DNA from: Thermoleophilaceae bacterium
Lineage (GTDB): Bacteria; Actinomycetota; Thermoleophilia; Solirubrobacterales; Thermoleophilaceae
Assembly: GCA_016929195.1 (NCBI GenBank)
Contig: JAFGJG010000108.1
Coordinates: 1-48,402, forward strand
Direction: 5' to 3'
DNA length: 48,402 nucleotides
In this document: one piece after another, positions 47,946-48,402 of the stretch
Numbering within the stretch: position 1 is the stretch's first letter
How the letters are laid out: each line of letters opens with the position of its first letter
Made by a program: the position numbers and the translations under genes
Notes under the pieces: generated by a model
What the model saw: the letters and a program-made list of their open reading frames with translations, nothing else
Databases searched by the model: none
What the model was told of the DNA's origin: nothing

Positions 47946-47986
47946 CGTCCTGCCCTGTGGTTGCTCTGCAACCGAAAGTCAGGACG
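47946..47986. repeat. Dispersed nested palindrome, copy 4
   Basis: Outer arms CGTCCTG (47946-47952) and CAGGACG (47980-47986), inner arms GGTTGC (47959-47964) and GCAACC (47968-47973). It is identical to copy 3 over the whole element and lies 141 nt downstream in direct orientation. Confidence 0.8.
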
Positions 47987-47997
47987 GTGCCGGCGCG

Positions 47998-48402
47998 CTA
48001 GCGAGTGGCGCGCGTGAACTTGCGGAAGGCCGTCCAGGCCGGCTTCGGCCGGCCGTTCACGTCGAACAGCCCGCAGTAGAACTCCCAGCCGCGGCCGGTG
48101 GGGCCGGGGCGGTCGCTCCAGCTGAACCAGACCAGCCGGCTCACGCCGAAGCGCTTGCGGTTACGGGCCACGTACCGGAAGGCGGAGGTCAGGCGGCTCG
48201 CCTGGTCGGCGGGCGTCGTGGAGAAGTAGGGGCTGCCGCCGCCGGTCGCCCAGCCGAGCTCCGAGATCCAGATCGGCGTCCGCCCGTCGCCGTGGCTGCG
48301 CATGACGCGGCGGATCCGGGTCAGCTCGCCCTCCACCCCGCGCGCGTCCTCCGCGTAAGGGTGGATCGCGACGGCGTCGAAGTACTTCTTGATCCCCTTC
48401 AC
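47998..48402 (-). CDS. Glycoside hydrolase-like TIM-barrel protein (C-terminal part)
   Basis: The last 134 codons of a gene that starts beyond base 48402. The translation contains FDAVAIHPYAED, PIWISELGWATGG (with a Glu at the end of a strand, as in clan A nucleophile motifs), LVWFSWSDRPG and the closing YCGLFDVNGRPKPAWTAFRKFT. This is the usual end of GH39/GH5/GH53-like barrels, where the Glu of the ISELGW segment is catalytic. The substrate is unknown; nearness to the polysaccharide locus and sortase hints at a surface or secreted role. The apparent GTG at 48402 is probably internal. Confidence 0.75.
   Translation of the reverse strand: MKGIKKYFDAVAIHPYAEDARGVEGELTRIRRVMRSHGDGRTPIWISELGWATGGGSPYFSTTPADQASRLTSAFRYVARNRKRFGVSRLVWFSWSDRPGPTGRGWEFYCGLFDVNGRPKPAWTAFRKFTRATR

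Larger units (their letters stand above)
47793..47997. other. Longest intergenic gap of the window, with two repeat copies
   Basis: Between the convergent ends of pckG and the glycoside hydrolase lie two copies of the dispersed palindrome and about 100 nt between them. That spacer holds a GTAACGC motif twice (around 47871 and 47917), flanking a GC-rich partly self-complementary stretch. No gene is supported. Confidence 0.5.

Noticed and set aside
1-48402. Prophage, insertion sequence, integrative element, CRISPR or toxin-antitoxin system
   Set aside because: I found no transposase, integrase, cas gene, spaced direct-repeat array or recognisable toxin pair. Gene order looks chromosomal and base composition looks even.

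Overview
The window comes from a very GC-rich chromosome with many GTG starts, densely packed genes and frequent 1-30 nt overlaps. The gene set includes crotonyl-CoA carboxylase/reductase, a MeaA-type mutase with MeaB, GTP-type PEP carboxykinase, a class E-like sortase, DtxR and SoxR regulators and lipoproteins. This fits an actinobacterium, and I infer a Thermoleophilia/Solirubrobacterales-like organism. I see no tRNA, rRNA, CRISPR array, insertion sequence or phage gene. No stretch over 300 nt lacks a gene.

Layout. 1-1256: end of an aquaporin gene and an orphan periplasmic binding lipoprotein. 1307-6186 (-): a run of six genes, multicopper oxidase, ZIP permease, DtxR regulator, Nramp transporter, a 120-aa unknown and a receiver-like protein, with a DtxR-type palindrome in front. 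6214-9060 (+): SRPBCC-like protein, YgfZ/GcvT-like protein, acyltransferase and a lipoprotein. 9066-13357: a coiled-coil protein with a PD-(D/E)XK-like core, a GST-like protein, and a MarR/MFS efflux pair. 13411-19947: an ethylmalonyl-CoA pathway cluster (ccr, ecm, meaB) with companion genes and a ClpS/MBL-hydrolase pair on the other strand. 19931-33707: mixed metabolic and surface genes (MobA, GNAT, glycosyltransferase, CoA-transferase facing a ThDP enzyme, FemAB-like protein, aldehyde dehydrogenase, a large secreted phosphoesterase) ending with SoxR and its probable target. 33683-45029: a surface polysaccharide locus (deacetylase, FemAB-like protein, APH-like kinase, glycosyltransferases, flippase, Wzy/WaaL-type polymerase, sugar aminotransferase, epimerase, nucleotidyltransferase). 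45134-48402: a 58-aa membrane protein, sortase, pckG and the end of a glycoside hydrolase.

Two window-wide patterns stand out. (1) A 40-45 nt nested palindrome occurs four times. It sits at all three convergent gene junctions that have more than 8 nt of space, and nowhere else that I can see; the other ten convergent junctions overlap or nearly touch. This suggests a bidirectional terminator or a repeat that tolerates only such sites. (2) Five head-to-head gene pairs are separated by only 22-27 nt, and each gap holds two back-to-back -10-like hexamers sharing one central TA, 4-13 nt from the start codons. Several single promoters show the same -10-to-start distance. Together they suggest compact symmetric promoters making leaderless mRNAs.

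No functions were verified by search. All family calls rest on motifs read from the translated sequence.
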